Assembly (NCBI RefSeq): GCF_015234275.1 | Contig: NZ_JADGII010000005.1 | From: Prosthecochloris ethylica | Lineage (GTDB): Bacteria; Bacteroidota; Chlorobiia; Chlorobiales; Chlorobiaceae | DNA: 64,000 nt | Strand: one strand, 5' to 3' | Shown here: one piece after another, positions 44,172 through 53,052 of the stretch | How positions within the stretch are numbered: the stretch's first letter is position 1 | How the letters are laid out: every line of letters starts with the position of its first letter | Program-made: the position numbers and the translations under genes | Notes under the pieces: model-generated | Databases searched by the model: none | What the model was told of the DNA's origin: nothing | The model's input: the letters and a program-made list of their open reading frames with translations, nothing else

Positions 44172-44768
44172 ATGAGAAAAAAAAGGAGCACCCCTCAGAA
44201 ACCGAAACTGACGTACCGGGTCAACGAGCAGATCCGTGTACCGGAAGTTCGTGTTGTTTTCAAGGATGGTTCACAGCAAATCATGAAAACCGGCGAAGCC
44301 AGGAAAATTGCCGACCAGGAGGGGCTCGATCTCATTGAGGTACAGCCTACCTCCCAGCCCCCTGTCTGCAAAATGGACAACTACGGCAAGCTGCAGTACA
44401 AGCTGGACAAGAAGGAAAAGGACAGGAAAAAGAAAACCAAGCAGACCGAGCTCAAGGAACTGCGGTTTCATCCGAACACGGACAAACACGATTTCGACTT
44501 CAAGGCTGCACACCTCGAGGAGTTCCTTCGCAAAGGCAATCGCGTGCGCGCCACAGTGGTCTTTCTCGGCCGCTCGATCATCTACAAGGACAAGGGTTTC
44601 GAGCTTATCGAACGGCTGACAGAGAGGCTGAGCACGGTCAGCAACCCTGAGGGCCAGCCAAGGTTCGAAGGCAAACGCCTCTACGTGTACTTCGAGCCGG
44701 ACAAGAAAAAAATCGAGGCTTTCGAGCGACAGCTCGCAAAACGAAAACGGGAAGAAGAGAATTCCTGA
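44172..44768 (+). CDS. infC: Translation initiation factor IF-3
   Basis: IF-3 (198 residues) has an N-terminal domain beginning YRVNEQIRVPEVRVVF and DLIEVQPTSQPPVCKMDNYGK, a lysine-rich linker, and a C-terminal domain (KELRFHPNTDKHDFDFK, RVRATVVFLGRS). The best start is an ordinary ATG at 44172 without a visible ribosome binding site; the AUU start used by enterobacterial infC is not seen. It lies in the usual order before rpmI and rplT. Confidence 0.96.
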   Translation: MRKKRSTPQKPKLTYRVNEQIRVPEVRVVFKDGSQQIMKTGEARKIADQEGLDLIEVQPTSQPPVCKMDNYGKLQYKLDKKEKDRKKKTKQTELKELRFHPNTDKHDFDFKAAHLEEFLRKGNRVRATVVFLGRSIIYKDKGFELIERLTERLSTVSNPEGQPRFEGKRLYVYFEPDKKKIEAFERQLAKRKREEENS

Positions 44769-44796
44769 CTTTTACTGACAACCAAACGATACGATT

Positions 44797-44991
44797 ATGC
44801 CAAAAATGAAATCACACCGCGGCGCATGCAAGCGGTTCAAGAAAACAGCTTCAGGCAAAGTCAAGCGCGAACGCATGAACGGCTCACACAACCTGGAAAA
44901 GAAAAACAGGAAACGGACCCGCCGTCTGCACCAGTCCACGCTGGTTGACAGCTCGCAGGAGAAGCAGATCAAGCGGATGATTCTTGCCTAA
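44797..44991 (+). CDS. rpmI: 50S ribosomal protein L35
   Basis: A 64-residue very basic protein: MPKMKSHRGACKRFKKTASG, HNLEKKNRKRTRRLHQ. It lies between infC and rplT as in most bacteria. Confidence 0.97.
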   Translation: MPKMKSHRGACKRFKKTASGKVKRERMNGSHNLEKKNRKRTRRLHQSTLVDSSQEKQIKRMILA

Positions 44992-45017
44992 TTTTTTCAA
45001 CAGAAAACGATACTACG

Positions 45018-45365
45018 ATGCCAAGATCGAAAAATGCAGTCGCGTCCCGTGCGAAACGTAAGAGAATTCTCAATAAAGCGAAAGGATACTGGGGTTCACG
45101 GGGCAACATCCTTACCGTTGCAAAGCATGCGGTCGATAAAGCGGAACAGTACGCCTACCGTGACCGCAGGGTCAAGAAAAGGACCTTCCGTTCACTGTGG
45201 ATCATGCGAATCAATGCTGCTGCGCGCCAGAACGGCACCTCCTATTCACGCCTGATGGAGGCTATGCACAACAAGAATATCGATATCAACCGTAAAGCCC
45301 TGGCAGAAATCGCTGTCAAAGACCCGGCTGCATTCAGCCAGATTGTCAAAACAGCAATGGATTAA
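45018..45365 (+). CDS. rplT: 50S ribosomal protein L20
   Basis: A 115-residue basic protein: ASRAKRKRILNKAKGYWGSR, RDRRVKKRTFRSLWIMRINA, and LNRKAL-like INRKALAEIAVKDP. L20 often represses this operon by binding its mRNA; no such site can be confirmed here. Confidence 0.97.
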   Translation: MPRSKNAVASRAKRKRILNKAKGYWGSRGNILTVAKHAVDKAEQYAYRDRRVKKRTFRSLWIMRINAAARQNGTSYSRLMEAMHNKNIDINRKALAEIAVKDPAAFSQIVKTAMD

Positions 45366-45384
45366 GTTTTCAGCACCTGTTCAC

Positions 45385-46416
45385 ATGAAACACAGCATCG
45401 AGTCCCTGCAGCAGGAAATAGACCGCTTCGAGATTACCGGTCCCGACCAGCTCGAAGAATTCCGGCTACGCTTTCTGGTACGTAAAGGACACATCGCCTC
45501 CCTGTTCAAGCAACTGAAGGATGTCTCCCCTGAAGAGAAGCCCCTGGTTGGCCAGCTGTTGAACAGGCTGAAAACCGCAGCAGAGCAGAAATACGAGGAT
45601 GCCGGCAAGTCCCTGGCATCCTCTGCTGCTTCAGTCCACTCGCTGAAAGATGACATCACCCTGCCGGGACGCACCCGTTTTACCGGCTCGGAGCATCCCG
45701 TGCAGAAAGTGCTGGGAGACATGAAGCAGATCTTTCAGGCGATGGGCTTCTCCATCGAAACCGGCCCGGAGCTCGAATGCGGCACCTACAACTTCGACAA
45801 ACTGAACTTTCCGCCCAATCATCCGGCGCGCGACATGCAGGACACGTTCTTCGTGCGCATCGGGGAGAACGGCGAAGATGACGTTTTGCTGCGGACGCAT
45901 ACCTCGCCTGTCCAGATCCGTGTCATGCTCGACCAGGAACCCCCACTGCGTGTGATCTGCCCGGGAAAAGTGTATCGCAATGAAGCCATCAGCGCGCGCA
46001 GCTATTGTGTATTTCACCAGCTCGAAGGCCTCTATATCGACCGCAACGTATCGTTTGCCGACCTGAAAGCGACCATTTACTCGTTTGCCAAGCAGATGTT
46101 CGGACCGGACGTCCGCCTGCGCTTCAGGCCAAGCTTCTTTCCGTTTACCGAGCCCTCGGCTGAAGTCGATGTCTCCTGCTATCTCTGCAACGGCAAGGGA
46201 TGCAAAGTCTGCAAGCAGACAGGATGGCTCGAAATTCTCGGCTGCGGCATGGTCCATCCGAATGTCCTGAAAAACTGCGGTATCGACCCGGAGGAGTATT
46301 CAGGATATGCGTTCGGCATGGGGGTCGACCGGACCGCCCTTCTGCGGTACCGAATAGACGACATCAGGCTGTTTTTCGAAAACGATGCCCGAATGCTCGA
46401 GCAGTTCAGAGCCTGA
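45385..46416 (+). CDS. pheS: Phenylalanyl-tRNA synthetase alpha subunit
   Basis: The 343-residue class II alpha subunit has the N-terminal coiled coil, GRTRFTGSEHPVQKVLGDM, DTFFVRI, LLRTHTSPVQIRVM and the catalytic RFRPSFFPFTEPSAEV plus GCGMVHPNVLKNCG. The ATG at 45385 gives the normal length; an earlier ATG at 45343 lies inside rplT. It ends at a strong terminator. pheT is not in the window. Confidence 0.96.
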   Translation: MKHSIESLQQEIDRFEITGPDQLEEFRLRFLVRKGHIASLFKQLKDVSPEEKPLVGQLLNRLKTAAEQKYEDAGKSLASSAASVHSLKDDITLPGRTRFTGSEHPVQKVLGDMKQIFQAMGFSIETGPELECGTYNFDKLNFPPNHPARDMQDTFFVRIGENGEDDVLLRTHTSPVQIRVMLDQEPPLRVICPGKVYRNEAISARSYCVFHQLEGLYIDRNVSFADLKATIYSFAKQMFGPDVRLRFRPSFFPFTEPSAEVDVSCYLCNGKGCKVCKQTGWLEILGCGMVHPNVLKNCGIDPEEYSGYAFGMGVDRTALLRYRIDDIRLFFENDARMLEQFRA

Positions 46417-46420
46417 CATA

Positions 46421-46455
46421 AAAAAAAGCCTCATGGACAACCCGTGAGGCTTTTT
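46421..46455. terminator. Bidirectional terminator after pheS
   Basis: AAAAAGCCTCA (46423-46433) pairs with TGAGGCTTTTT (46445-46455). A-run and T-run flank it, so it can end pheS transcription on the plus strand and the 46482-46874 gene on the minus strand. Confidence 0.9.
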
Positions 46456-46481
46456 CTTTTCTCTTCTTCAACCCGCTATAC

Positions 46482-46874
46482 TCAGCGGTTCTTCACCCCG
46501 AGAGCCCATGACTCCATAGCCTCGTTCGCTGCAGGGTTAGGGGCTTCGAGAAAGGTGATCACAAACGAGTTTGCCAGTTCCACCACACCGATCGACCTCG
46601 GCCTGACAGACAGCACAAGCGGGCTGGGAAGCTCCTTGCCGAAGCAGAAGAGGATATTTTTCGCATCCTTGATATCATCGCTGATCACACCGTCCTTCAG
46701 AGAGGATGTATGCTTGTAGTGATCGAAAATACCGATAAAAGCGACAACTGGATGCGCATCGATCTTTTCTTTGAAATAGTCCACAATAGCGTCAACGGAT
46801 GTGAATGACGTCTCTGATTTATCGACCTCGAGTGTATAGACAGGATATTTTTCCTGGAAAAGGGTCTGCCTCAT
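46482..46874 (-). CDS. Conserved-looking protein of unknown function
   Basis: A 130-residue soluble protein preceded by AAGGAG seven bases before the ATG. It starts RQTLFQEKYPVYTLEVDKSE and contains VVAFIGIFDHYKHTSS, KDAKNILFCFGKELPSPLVL and RPRSIGVVELANSFVITFLE. I do not assign a function. The fold looks alpha/beta with no membrane segment. It lies downstream of the rpsF-rplI operon but behind that operon's terminator. Confidence 0.75.
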   Translation of the reverse strand: MRQTLFQEKYPVYTLEVDKSETSFTSVDAIVDYFKEKIDAHPVVAFIGIFDHYKHTSSLKDGVISDDIKDAKNILFCFGKELPSPLVLSVRPRSIGVVELANSFVITFLEAPNPAANEAMESWALGVKNR

Positions 46875-46926
46875 AATAGTGCTCCTTCACGGATAGTTGA
46901 AATATGCTCTCACGTTATGATAATAG

Positions 46927-46955
46927 AAAAACCGCACTATCGGAATAGTGCGGTT
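46927..46955 (-). terminator. Terminator of the rpsF-ssb-rpsR-rplI operon
   Basis: On the minus strand AACCGCACTAT pairs with ATAGTGCGGTT (11 bp perfect, 4-base loop), followed by five T. It lies about 35 bp after the rplI stop. Confidence 0.88.
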
Positions 46956-46991
46956 CAGTCACGGACTCTGCCTGCACGGTATCGAGCCGTA

Positions 46992-47447
46992 TCAGGCCTC
47001 CTGGCCTTCAGCCTCTACGGTAACATTCAGTCTCGCTGAAACATCCATAAAGAGCTTGACCGAAGCCTCGTAGCTGCCGAGAGACTTGATCGGGGCATCG
47101 AGTGAAATTTTACGACGGTCGATGTCGATCCCTTCAGCCTTGAGAGCATCGGCGATATTTGCCGACGTCACGGTTCCGAACAATTTGCCGGACTCACCGG
47201 CCTTAGCCGGTACCGTCAGCGACATCTGTTCGATTTTCGCTGCAAGGTCGCGCGCCGTTTTGCGCTGTTCCTCGATTTTTCTTGCCTGCTGTTTACGTTC
47301 GGTTTCAAGGGCTTTCAAAGCGCCCTCTGTTGCCCGTGCAGCCATTCCCTGCGGGATGAGGTAGTTGTTCGCATAGCCGTTCTTGACATCAACGACTTCA
47401 CCTGCATCACCCAGCGTGGCCACATCTTTTCTTAAAATGACTTTCAC
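46992..47447 (-). CDS. rplI: 50S ribosomal protein L9
   Basis: A 151-residue protein starting MKVILRKDVATLGDAGEVVD then KNGYANNYLIPQGMA, a long central helix, and a C-terminal RNA-binding domain (KLFGTVTSANIADALKAEGI). Last gene of the S6-SSB-S18-L9 operon. Confidence 0.97.
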   Translation of the reverse strand: MKVILRKDVATLGDAGEVVDVKNGYANNYLIPQGMAARATEGALKALETERKQQARKIEEQRKTARDLAAKIEQMSLTVPAKAGESGKLFGTVTSANIADALKAEGIDIDRRKISLDAPIKSLGSYEASVKLFMDVSARLNVTVEAEGQEA

Positions 47448-47496
47448 TGCTTCGCTTCCTCGTTCAATGATGATTGATCAGATTTTCAATAACGTT

Positions 47497-47760
47497 TTAC
47501 TTGTACTCGTCTGCCACGTAAGGAATGATGGCAAGAAATCGTGCCCATTTGACTGAATGGGTCAGCAGATTCTGCTCCTTGGCTGACAGACCGGTAATAC
47601 GGCGCGGGATGATTTTCCCCTGGTCGTTGATAAATCGCTTCAGTTTCCGTTCGTCACGATAGTCAAAAAAGACCACCTGGTTTTTGGAGACTTTTTTCTT
47701 CGATGCAAGCGCGTTACCGATAGCCTTGCTCATCGATACGCTTTTACGTTTCTGTTTCAT
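47497..47760 (-). CDS. rpsR: 30S ribosomal protein S18
   Basis: An 87-residue basic protein with DYRDERKLKRFINDQGKIIP and RRITGLSAKEQNLLTHSVKW. It lies between ssb and rplI. Confidence 0.97.
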   Translation of the reverse strand: MKQKRKSVSMSKAIGNALASKKKVSKNQVVFFDYRDERKLKRFINDQGKIIPRRITGLSAKEQNLLTHSVKWARFLAIIPYVADEYK

Positions 47761-47791
47761 TGCTTATTCCAGAATTTTGCGGTGGTTTTCT

Positions 47792-48256
47792 TCAGTCGGA
47801 AGAAAGATATTTATACTCATACATGTGCCCGGAATCACTGTCTTCATGAACGGAGCTGCTGTGATGGTCATCTTCAACAAATCCGCTGTCATCACCATCA
47901 GTTTTCTTTCTCTTGTTGAGGAACTGGATCCTCCGGGCCTTGATTTCCACGACAGTCCGGGACGAACCGTCCTGGGCTTTCCACGTGCGGCTCTGCAGTT
48001 CACCGTCTACAAGAACAGCTGAACTTTTCCTGAGATTATCCCTGCAGCTTTCAGCGAGCTTGTTCCAGGCGACCACACCGACGTAGCAGACATCTTCCTG
48101 CCACTGATGGTTGCTGTCACGAAAGCGTCTGTTGCAGGCGATAGAGAAGTTGACAACCGGAGTACCTCCAGAGTTGGTCTGACGAAAAACAGGGTCTTTC
48201 GTCAAGTTCCCGGCGATAACTACACTATTTATTTCCGGCATTTTTAAATCGGCCAT
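47792..48256 (-). CDS. ssb: Single-stranded DNA-binding protein
   Basis: The 154-residue SSB has an OB fold (NSVVIAGNLTKDPVFRQTNS, VNFSIACNRRFRD, VGVVAWNKLAESC, LVDGELQSRTW). The acidic tail HEDSDSGHMYEYKYLSSD ends differently from the canonical DDDIPF tip. GGAGA eight bases upstream supports the ATG at 48256. Its place between rpsF and rpsR is conserved in many bacteria. A second housekeeping SSB may exist elsewhere. Confidence 0.94.
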   Translation of the reverse strand: MADLKMPEINSVVIAGNLTKDPVFRQTNSGGTPVVNFSIACNRRFRDSNHQWQEDVCYVGVVAWNKLAESCRDNLRKSSAVLVDGELQSRTWKAQDGSSRTVVEIKARRIQFLNKRKKTDGDDSGFVEDDHHSSSVHEDSDSGHMYEYKYLSSD

Positions 48257-48318
48257 AACCTATTCTCCGTTTTATCCTCAAGGAATCGATTCATAGTTTC
48301 ATTCATAGCATCAGGGAA

Positions 48319-48720
48319 CTACCTGCCTGCAGCATCGCCTTCCTGCTGCTCTTCATCGCTCTGGTCTTCAGGACTGCCGATGACAACACTGTACTTTTCA
48401 ACTCTCTTGCGCATTTCGAGCAACGGAGTGCTGAGCTGCACGATCAGGAATCGCAGGACATTTTCATCGTAACGGAACGCTTTTTCCATAGCCGCAATCC
48501 CGGAGGCTTCAGCGTTGAACTCGATATGAGCATACCAGCCAATGGTCTGTTTCTTGATCGGGTAGGCCATTTTCCGCCTGCCGATCTCCAGCACATTGTC
48601 TATGTCACCACCGTTACCGGAAATAACATTCTTGACCTCTGCCATTGCGCTTTCAATGGCAGCATCTTCCATACCGCCATCGATGATGACAGTACATTCA
48701 TACAGTTTTTTCTGTTTCAT
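48319..48720 (-). CDS. rpsF: 30S ribosomal protein S6
   Basis: A 133-residue protein with YECTVIIDGGMEDAAIESAM, EIGRRKMAYPIKKQTIGWYA and RYDENVLRFLIVQL; an acidic C-terminal tail (EDQSDEEQQEGDA) extends it. First gene of the rpsF-ssb-rpsR-rplI operon. Confidence 0.96.
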   Translation of the reverse strand: MKQKKLYECTVIIDGGMEDAAIESAMAEVKNVISGNGGDIDNVLEIGRRKMAYPIKKQTIGWYAHIEFNAEASGIAAMEKAFRYDENVLRFLIVQLSTPLLEMRKRVEKYSVVIGSPEDQSDEEQQEGDAAGR

Positions 48721-48892
48721 AGCGCAACCAATGTAGAATTGATAGAGAACAACCGCACATGGCGGGAACCCAGGTATTGCGCATCCCTGCGCTCCGCGGC
48801 TTCACTGCAGGAAGCAGTGAACACCATCTGCAAATTTGAACCTTAAAGGTACGGGATTTCCCGGATATTTCCAACCGCGATCTCGCACGCCG

Positions 48893-49648
48893 TCAGCCCA
48901 TCCGCAGCACCACCGGAGCGTGATCGGAGCTCCGTTCTCCGGTATCGACGTGCAGGTCGGCAACCTGTCCGACGAGGCCGGATGAGAGGTAAAAACAGTC
49001 AATCCGCCACCCGAGATTCCGCTCCCTGGCACCCCTCCAGTACGGCCACCAGGTATAGAGCCCGGCAACGCCGGGATGACGCTCCCGCATGACATCCTGA
49101 AGCCCTGACGCCAGCAGGCTGTCCACAGCGGCACGCTCTTCAGGCCGCAACCCGGTCGCCCCCGGCTTGTTCTGCGAATGATGAACGTCGAGGTCCGTGT
49201 GGGCCACGTTCATATCACCGGTTACGATCACCTCCCGTCCGGATGACAGAAGCCCGGTGATATATGCGGTCATCTCTTCGAAGTAGCGCAGCTTGACGGC
49301 ATAGTGGCTCTCGCCGTCCCCCCTCGGCACATAGGTGCCGACGAGGGTCATGGCCCCGGCATGCAGCACGACCGTCCGGTTTTCGATATCGAAATCCGGG
49401 ATCTCGAAACGGCTCTCGTCAATCCGGTCACTCACCAGCAACCCCACTCCGCTGTACCCCTTGCGAACACTCGAGGCGTTCCAGAATGAACGGTAGCCCT
49501 CCAGCGACAGGATTTCCGGGGGGATGCTGTCCTCGCCGGCTTTGATTTCCTGCATGACCAGAATATCAGGGGCGTTGCGGCCGATCCACTGCTGCAGTGC
49601 AGTGTTTCGCGCCCTGATCCCGTTGATGTTCCATGTAGCAATATTCAT
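48893..49648 (-). CDS. xth: Exodeoxyribonuclease III family nuclease
   Basis: A ~251-residue AP endonuclease/3'-5' exonuclease. Motifs: NIATWNINGIRA (metal Asn), LVMQEIKAGED (metal Glu), GDMNVAHTDLDVHHSQNKP, and SDHAPVVLRMG (catalytic Asp-His). The ATG at 49648 overlaps the upstream glycosyltransferase stop by ATGA; the longer frame to 49774 lies inside that gene and is rejected. It takes part in base-excision repair. Confidence 0.93.
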   Translation of the reverse strand: MNIATWNINGIRARNTALQQWIGRNAPDILVMQEIKAGEDSIPPEILSLEGYRSFWNASSVRKGYSGVGLLVSDRIDESRFEIPDFDIENRTVVLHAGAMTLVGTYVPRGDGESHYAVKLRYFEEMTAYITGLLSSGREVIVTGDMNVAHTDLDVHHSQNKPGATGLRPEERAAVDSLLASGLQDVMRERHPGVAGLYTWWPYWRGARERNLGWRIDCFYLSSGLVGQVADLHVDTGERSSDHAPVVLRMG

Positions 49649-50640
49649 GGCTCTTCGCGTTGTCTGAGAGAGGCCGCGACCGCAGCAGCCACATCGTTGG
49701 TTGAAATATCGTTCATACACCTGAAATGGCCTTTCGGGCAGCGGTCCCGGCCGATGTGGGAACATGGCCTGCACCGGAGACCGCCTGCTTCGAAAAGCGT
49801 ACAGGCAACCCGGTAGGGCAGAAAGCCGAACTCACGTACAGACGAACCGAACAGAACGATCAACGGCCGGCCGTATGCCGACGCCATGTGCATCAGCCCG
49901 GTATCGTTCGACAGGACGGCATCGCATGACTCCAGCACCGCCGCGGTCTGCAACAGGGAACAGGCGCCTGCCAGGTTCTGGATGCGCTGAAGCGTATCCC
50001 CGTGCAGTTCATGCATCAGGCGATCGGCATGCTCCCGGTCCTCTTCTCCTCCAAGCAGGAAGATCCGCAGCGGAAGGTCACGGGGCAGCGACTCCAGCAC
50101 CCGTGCGAAGAGGTGTGGAGGATAACGCTTGGTCGCATGCTTCGCGCCGAAGCAGACACCCAGGCGCAGTTCTCCCGGGTCAGCCAGGCCAGCAGCGTAG
50201 CGCCGCTCATGCTCTCCCGGCACCAGCTCGCAACCCCGGCCGTCCGGGGTCACGCCGAACGGTGCCAGCCCCTCCATATACCGTTCGGTGACAGGCTTCG
50301 GTGCTAGAAACAGGTTGAGCTTCGTGCGCACGAGCAGCAGCTTTTTCCAGTTCTCTTTCCGATAACGCACCGTATGGCGGTTGGTCAGCTTCCGCCTCAG
50401 CTTCGCAGAGCGGAAATTGTTCTGCAGATCGACGACGAGATCGTACGAACCGGAAGGAAGATCGTCAGGAGTGCAGATAGTGTCGATCCACGGCGAGTTT
50501 TCCAGCAGGACCCTGAAAGGGGCACCGGTACAGAAATCCAGGCGCGCACGGGGAAAACGGCGCTTCAGCGCCCGCAGGACAGGGGTCGTCAGAACGATAT
50601 CGCCGATAGAGCTGAACCTGATGACCAGAATACTGGCCAT
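49645..50640 (-). CDS. Glycosyltransferase family 9 (heptosyltransferase-like)
   Basis: The ~331-residue protein starts ASILVIRFSSIGDIVLTTPV and has the GT9 motifs KHATKRYPPHLFARVL, CDAVLSNDTGLMHMASAYGR and PLIVLFGSSV. GT9 enzymes add heptose or related sugars to the LPS inner core at the inner membrane. GAGG nine bases upstream supports the ATG at 50640. A Cys-rich end (GLRCRPCSHIGRDRCPKGHF) is typical of heptosyltransferases. It overlaps xth by four bases. Confidence 0.9.
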   Translation of the reverse strand: MASILVIRFSSIGDIVLTTPVLRALKRRFPRARLDFCTGAPFRVLLENSPWIDTICTPDDLPSGSYDLVVDLQNNFRSAKLRRKLTNRHTVRYRKENWKKLLLVRTKLNLFLAPKPVTERYMEGLAPFGVTPDGRGCELVPGEHERRYAAGLADPGELRLGVCFGAKHATKRYPPHLFARVLESLPRDLPLRIFLLGGEEDREHADRLMHELHGDTLQRIQNLAGACSLLQTAAVLESCDAVLSNDTGLMHMASAYGRPLIVLFGSSVREFGFLPYRVACTLFEAGGLRCRPCSHIGRDRCPKGHFRCMNDISTNDVAAAVAASLRQREEP

Positions 50641-50677
50641 ATCACCCATCCTCATCGCACCGCCCCCCGACTACCGC

Positions 50678-51202
50678 TCATGACCAGAACTCCCACCAGG
50701 CCTTGCGGTTCTCCCGGTTGCCAGGCATGGAGGAACGCAACGTGGCGATACTGCTCCTGACCATCTCCAGGCGTTCTTCACGATCTGCCATCTCGCCTTT
50801 CTTTTCCTCGAGCATCTCCTCCGCCATCTCGAATGCCTTCAGTGCATCAGCCTGGCGGGAGGTCCGCCCGAGAGCAGCCGCCCGGCAGATAACCGCCGTG
50901 ATCCACTGCCGGCCCTCATCCTCATGAAGCTCTCCGCGACGGCTGAAATACCCGAGAGCCTGCTCGGCCGCTTCAAGACTTTCCTGATGCCGCTCGAGCA
51001 GCCGGAACGCATCAGCCAGCCCGGCATTGCAGAGTGCATCGAAACCGTCGTGATCAAACACCTCTTCGGCAGGAATGGTCCTTGTCACCTCCATGGCGTG
51101 ACGGTACTCCTGCAGTGCCTGTTCCGGCTTTCCTTCCTGCAAGAGCGCTTCACCCCTGCTCACCGACATGTATGCCTGTGCAACCTGTTTCAATGGCTTC
51201 AT
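50678..51202 (-). CDS. TPR-like helical protein
   Basis: A 174-residue protein made of helical pairs resembling tetratricopeptide repeats (RGEALLQEGKPEQALQEYRH, ADAFRLLERHQESLEAAEQA, GRTSRQADALKAFEMAEEML). It has no signal peptide, and its C-terminus ends in AWWEFWS. Its start overlaps the thioesterase stop by four bases. Function unknown; likely a scaffold for protein contacts. Confidence 0.78.
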   Translation of the reverse strand: MKPLKQVAQAYMSVSRGEALLQEGKPEQALQEYRHAMEVTRTIPAEEVFDHDGFDALCNAGLADAFRLLERHQESLEAAEQALGYFSRRGELHEDEGRQWITAVICRAAALGRTSRQADALKAFEMAEEMLEEKKGEMADREERLEMVRSSIATLRSSMPGNRENRKAWWEFWS

Positions 51203-51615
51203 GCGCTTTCCTCCCGTGTTTCGAAAAACTGCTCCAGCTGAACGGGAATTTCCGGCCGTCCCCGCTGGTTCAGCGCTGTACCTGTAATTTTTGCATTGAG
51301 CACCGGTTTGCGGTCCTCCAGGCGGAAGATGTCCTGGTAAAACACGAATTTCAGTCGTGATTCCCGGCGCAGGTTCACCCCGACGAGAAAACGATCGCCG
51401 CTTTCAAGGGGAAAACGATAGTCCAGTTCGGCGCGGACAACCACAAGGTTGATCCCCTGCAGGGCATACGCCTTGAAATCGATACCTGCGGTTTTCAGGA
51501 ACTCATGGCGAGCATGTTCCAGGTAGTTCTGATACACGCTGTTGTTGACAATCCCCTGAATATCGCATTCATAGTCCCGAACACCCATTTCAAGGGAAAA
51601 TGCATAGTCATTCAT
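51199..51615 (-). CDS. Hotdog-fold acyl-CoA thioesterase (YbgC/4HBT type)
   Basis: The ~138-residue protein has the 4-hydroxybenzoyl-CoA-thioesterase pattern VRDYECDIQGIVNNSVYQNY then LEHARHEFL, with the catalytic Asp in the ECD segment, followed by VVRAELDYRFPLESGDRFLV. GGAGA nine bases upstream fixes the ATG at 51615; longer in-frame starts read through a hairpin. It heads a chain of overlapping genes (thioesterase-TPR-GT9-xth). Confidence 0.9.
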   Translation of the reverse strand: MNDYAFSLEMGVRDYECDIQGIVNNSVYQNYLEHARHEFLKTAGIDFKAYALQGINLVVVRAELDYRFPLESGDRFLVGVNLRRESRLKFVFYQDIFRLEDRKPVLNAKITGTALNQRGRPEIPVQLEQFFETREESA

Positions 51616-51628
51616 AGACTGATTCTCC

Positions 51629-51660
51629 AAAAAAAGGCTCATCCTGCCGGATGGTGAGCC
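51629..51660 (-). terminator. Terminator-like hairpin in the thioesterase leader
   Basis: On the minus strand GGCTCA pairs with TGAGCC, with an inner TCC/GGA and a three-base bulge, followed by seven T. It lies directly before the GGAGA site of the thioesterase gene. Since the next upstream gene is divergent, it may be an attenuator or end a small transcript. Confidence 0.5.
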
Positions 51661-51783
51661 GGTTACAGCAAAGTATTTCAATAAAGAAACCAAATGGTGA
51701 AACCGCAACAGAAAATGACCCCTGCCTGTTACGTGGATTGCGTATATTTCAGAAAGAACAGAAAAACCCACCGGAGGCCTGCC

Positions 51784-53031
51784 ATGAAACACACTGCGCC
51801 ACTTCTTCTGCTTGCCCTTCTTTTCCTGCCGCTGTCACTCGCTCATGCGGTCTCTCTCGATTCGGAAGGCACGGCATACTGGGACCCGTCCTGGTCTTCT
51901 CCCTCCGAAATGGACTATACGTTCAGTGCGACAGAAAGAACCTATGCATTCAGGGGCGAAGGCCATATCCGTCAGGGAAACGAATCGGATGCCCTGCCGA
52001 ACCTCTATTTCACCTACAAGCTCGAGGGGCACTACAACCTGAATACCAACACGGCAGAAGAACACCTGACCATCAGCAGCAGCGCACCCCAGCTGGGGGC
52101 ACCGCTGACGTACGGAGCTGAATTTGCCTGCTCGCAGGACCCCTGGCTCAACCGGAGCGGAAGCTGCAGCATGAAAAAGATTTCAGGCTCGCTGAACGCT
52201 CCCCGCTGGTTTTCGCCTCCACTGCGAAATAAAATCCTGACCGACGCACAGGTTCAGATGCTCAACGACGCCGCTCGCAAAGAAGCCCGCAAGCTCAAGA
52301 TCACCGAGCCACAGCAAGGCGTCTCGTACAGCAGCTCCACTCCCAGGGCGTTCATGATCCGCCAGGAACTGCCTGACGACATGAACGTTCAGATGCACCA
52401 GAATATCAGGCTTCAGCTCGAAGACACCAGCGGGAACCAGCAGCCGGTCACCAGAACCATCAGCCGGACCGGCAGCAACGCCTACTGGGGCACAACGATC
52501 GACCTGGAACCGGGTTCATGGCGCGCCCGGGCGTACGCGATATCACCCGTGGCTCAAGCCCCGTCCGACGCCCAGTGGACATCGTTCACCGTCAAGCCCT
52601 CGCAGGTAACAGGAGAACCGCTGCAACAGAAGCCGTTCGGAATCACCTCTCCCCGGGACGGGAAAACCTACCTGAAAGGCAAGGCGATCGCCCTTTCATT
52701 CGAAATTCCAGCACATAAGGTATCGCAGGCCTCGCTGATCGAAGTTCGCGTCAACCGCCTCAGCGACACCAAGCCCGGAACGTGGCCTCTCCCCCCGACA
52801 GAAGTCTATACCACGTCCTGGACACCCTCAGGCGGACTCGCGCTCATGCATGCCATCCCGGCAGATGCACTGCAGAAAACCGGCCGTTACGAGATCAACG
52901 CCACATTCTACCCCGACGGCAAGAGCGGATCGACGATACAGAGCTACACCTCACGGGCATCCTTTACCATCGGCAGCATCATGCAGGCCCCGATCAAAAA
53001 AATGCCGCAGTTCAAGATTCTCCAGAAATAA
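51784..53031 (+). CDS. Exported protein of unknown function
   Basis: A 415-residue protein. GGAGG eight bases upstream supports the ATG at 51784, and a signal peptide follows (APLLLLALLFLPLSLAHA). The mature part begins with a region on SDSEGTAYW-like sequence, a Cys-containing central segment (EFACSQDP, SGSCSMKKIS), and two beta-sandwich-like regions (FMIRQELPDDMNVQMHQNIR; ITSPRDGKTYLKGKAIALSF) resembling immunoglobulin/fibronectin-like domains. No known family is recognised. It is divergent from the thioesterase operon. Confidence 0.75.
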   Translation: MKHTAPLLLLALLFLPLSLAHAVSLDSEGTAYWDPSWSSPSEMDYTFSATERTYAFRGEGHIRQGNESDALPNLYFTYKLEGHYNLNTNTAEEHLTISSSAPQLGAPLTYGAEFACSQDPWLNRSGSCSMKKISGSLNAPRWFSPPLRNKILTDAQVQMLNDAARKEARKLKITEPQQGVSYSSSTPRAFMIRQELPDDMNVQMHQNIRLQLEDTSGNQQPVTRTISRTGSNAYWGTTIDLEPGSWRARAYAISPVAQAPSDAQWTSFTVKPSQVTGEPLQQKPFGITSPRDGKTYLKGKAIALSFEIPAHKVSQASLIEVRVNRLSDTKPGTWPLPPTEVYTTSWTPSGGLALMHAIPADALQKTGRYEINATFYPDGKSGSTIQSYTSRASFTIGSIMQAPIKKMPQFKILQK

Positions 53032-53052
53032 CCGTCAGCCCGCCCGAACGCA

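Noticed and set aside
49649..49774. Longer N-terminus for exonuclease III
   Set aside because: The extra 42 residues lie inside the upstream glycosyltransferase gene and are not family-like; the ATGA overlap supports the shorter start.
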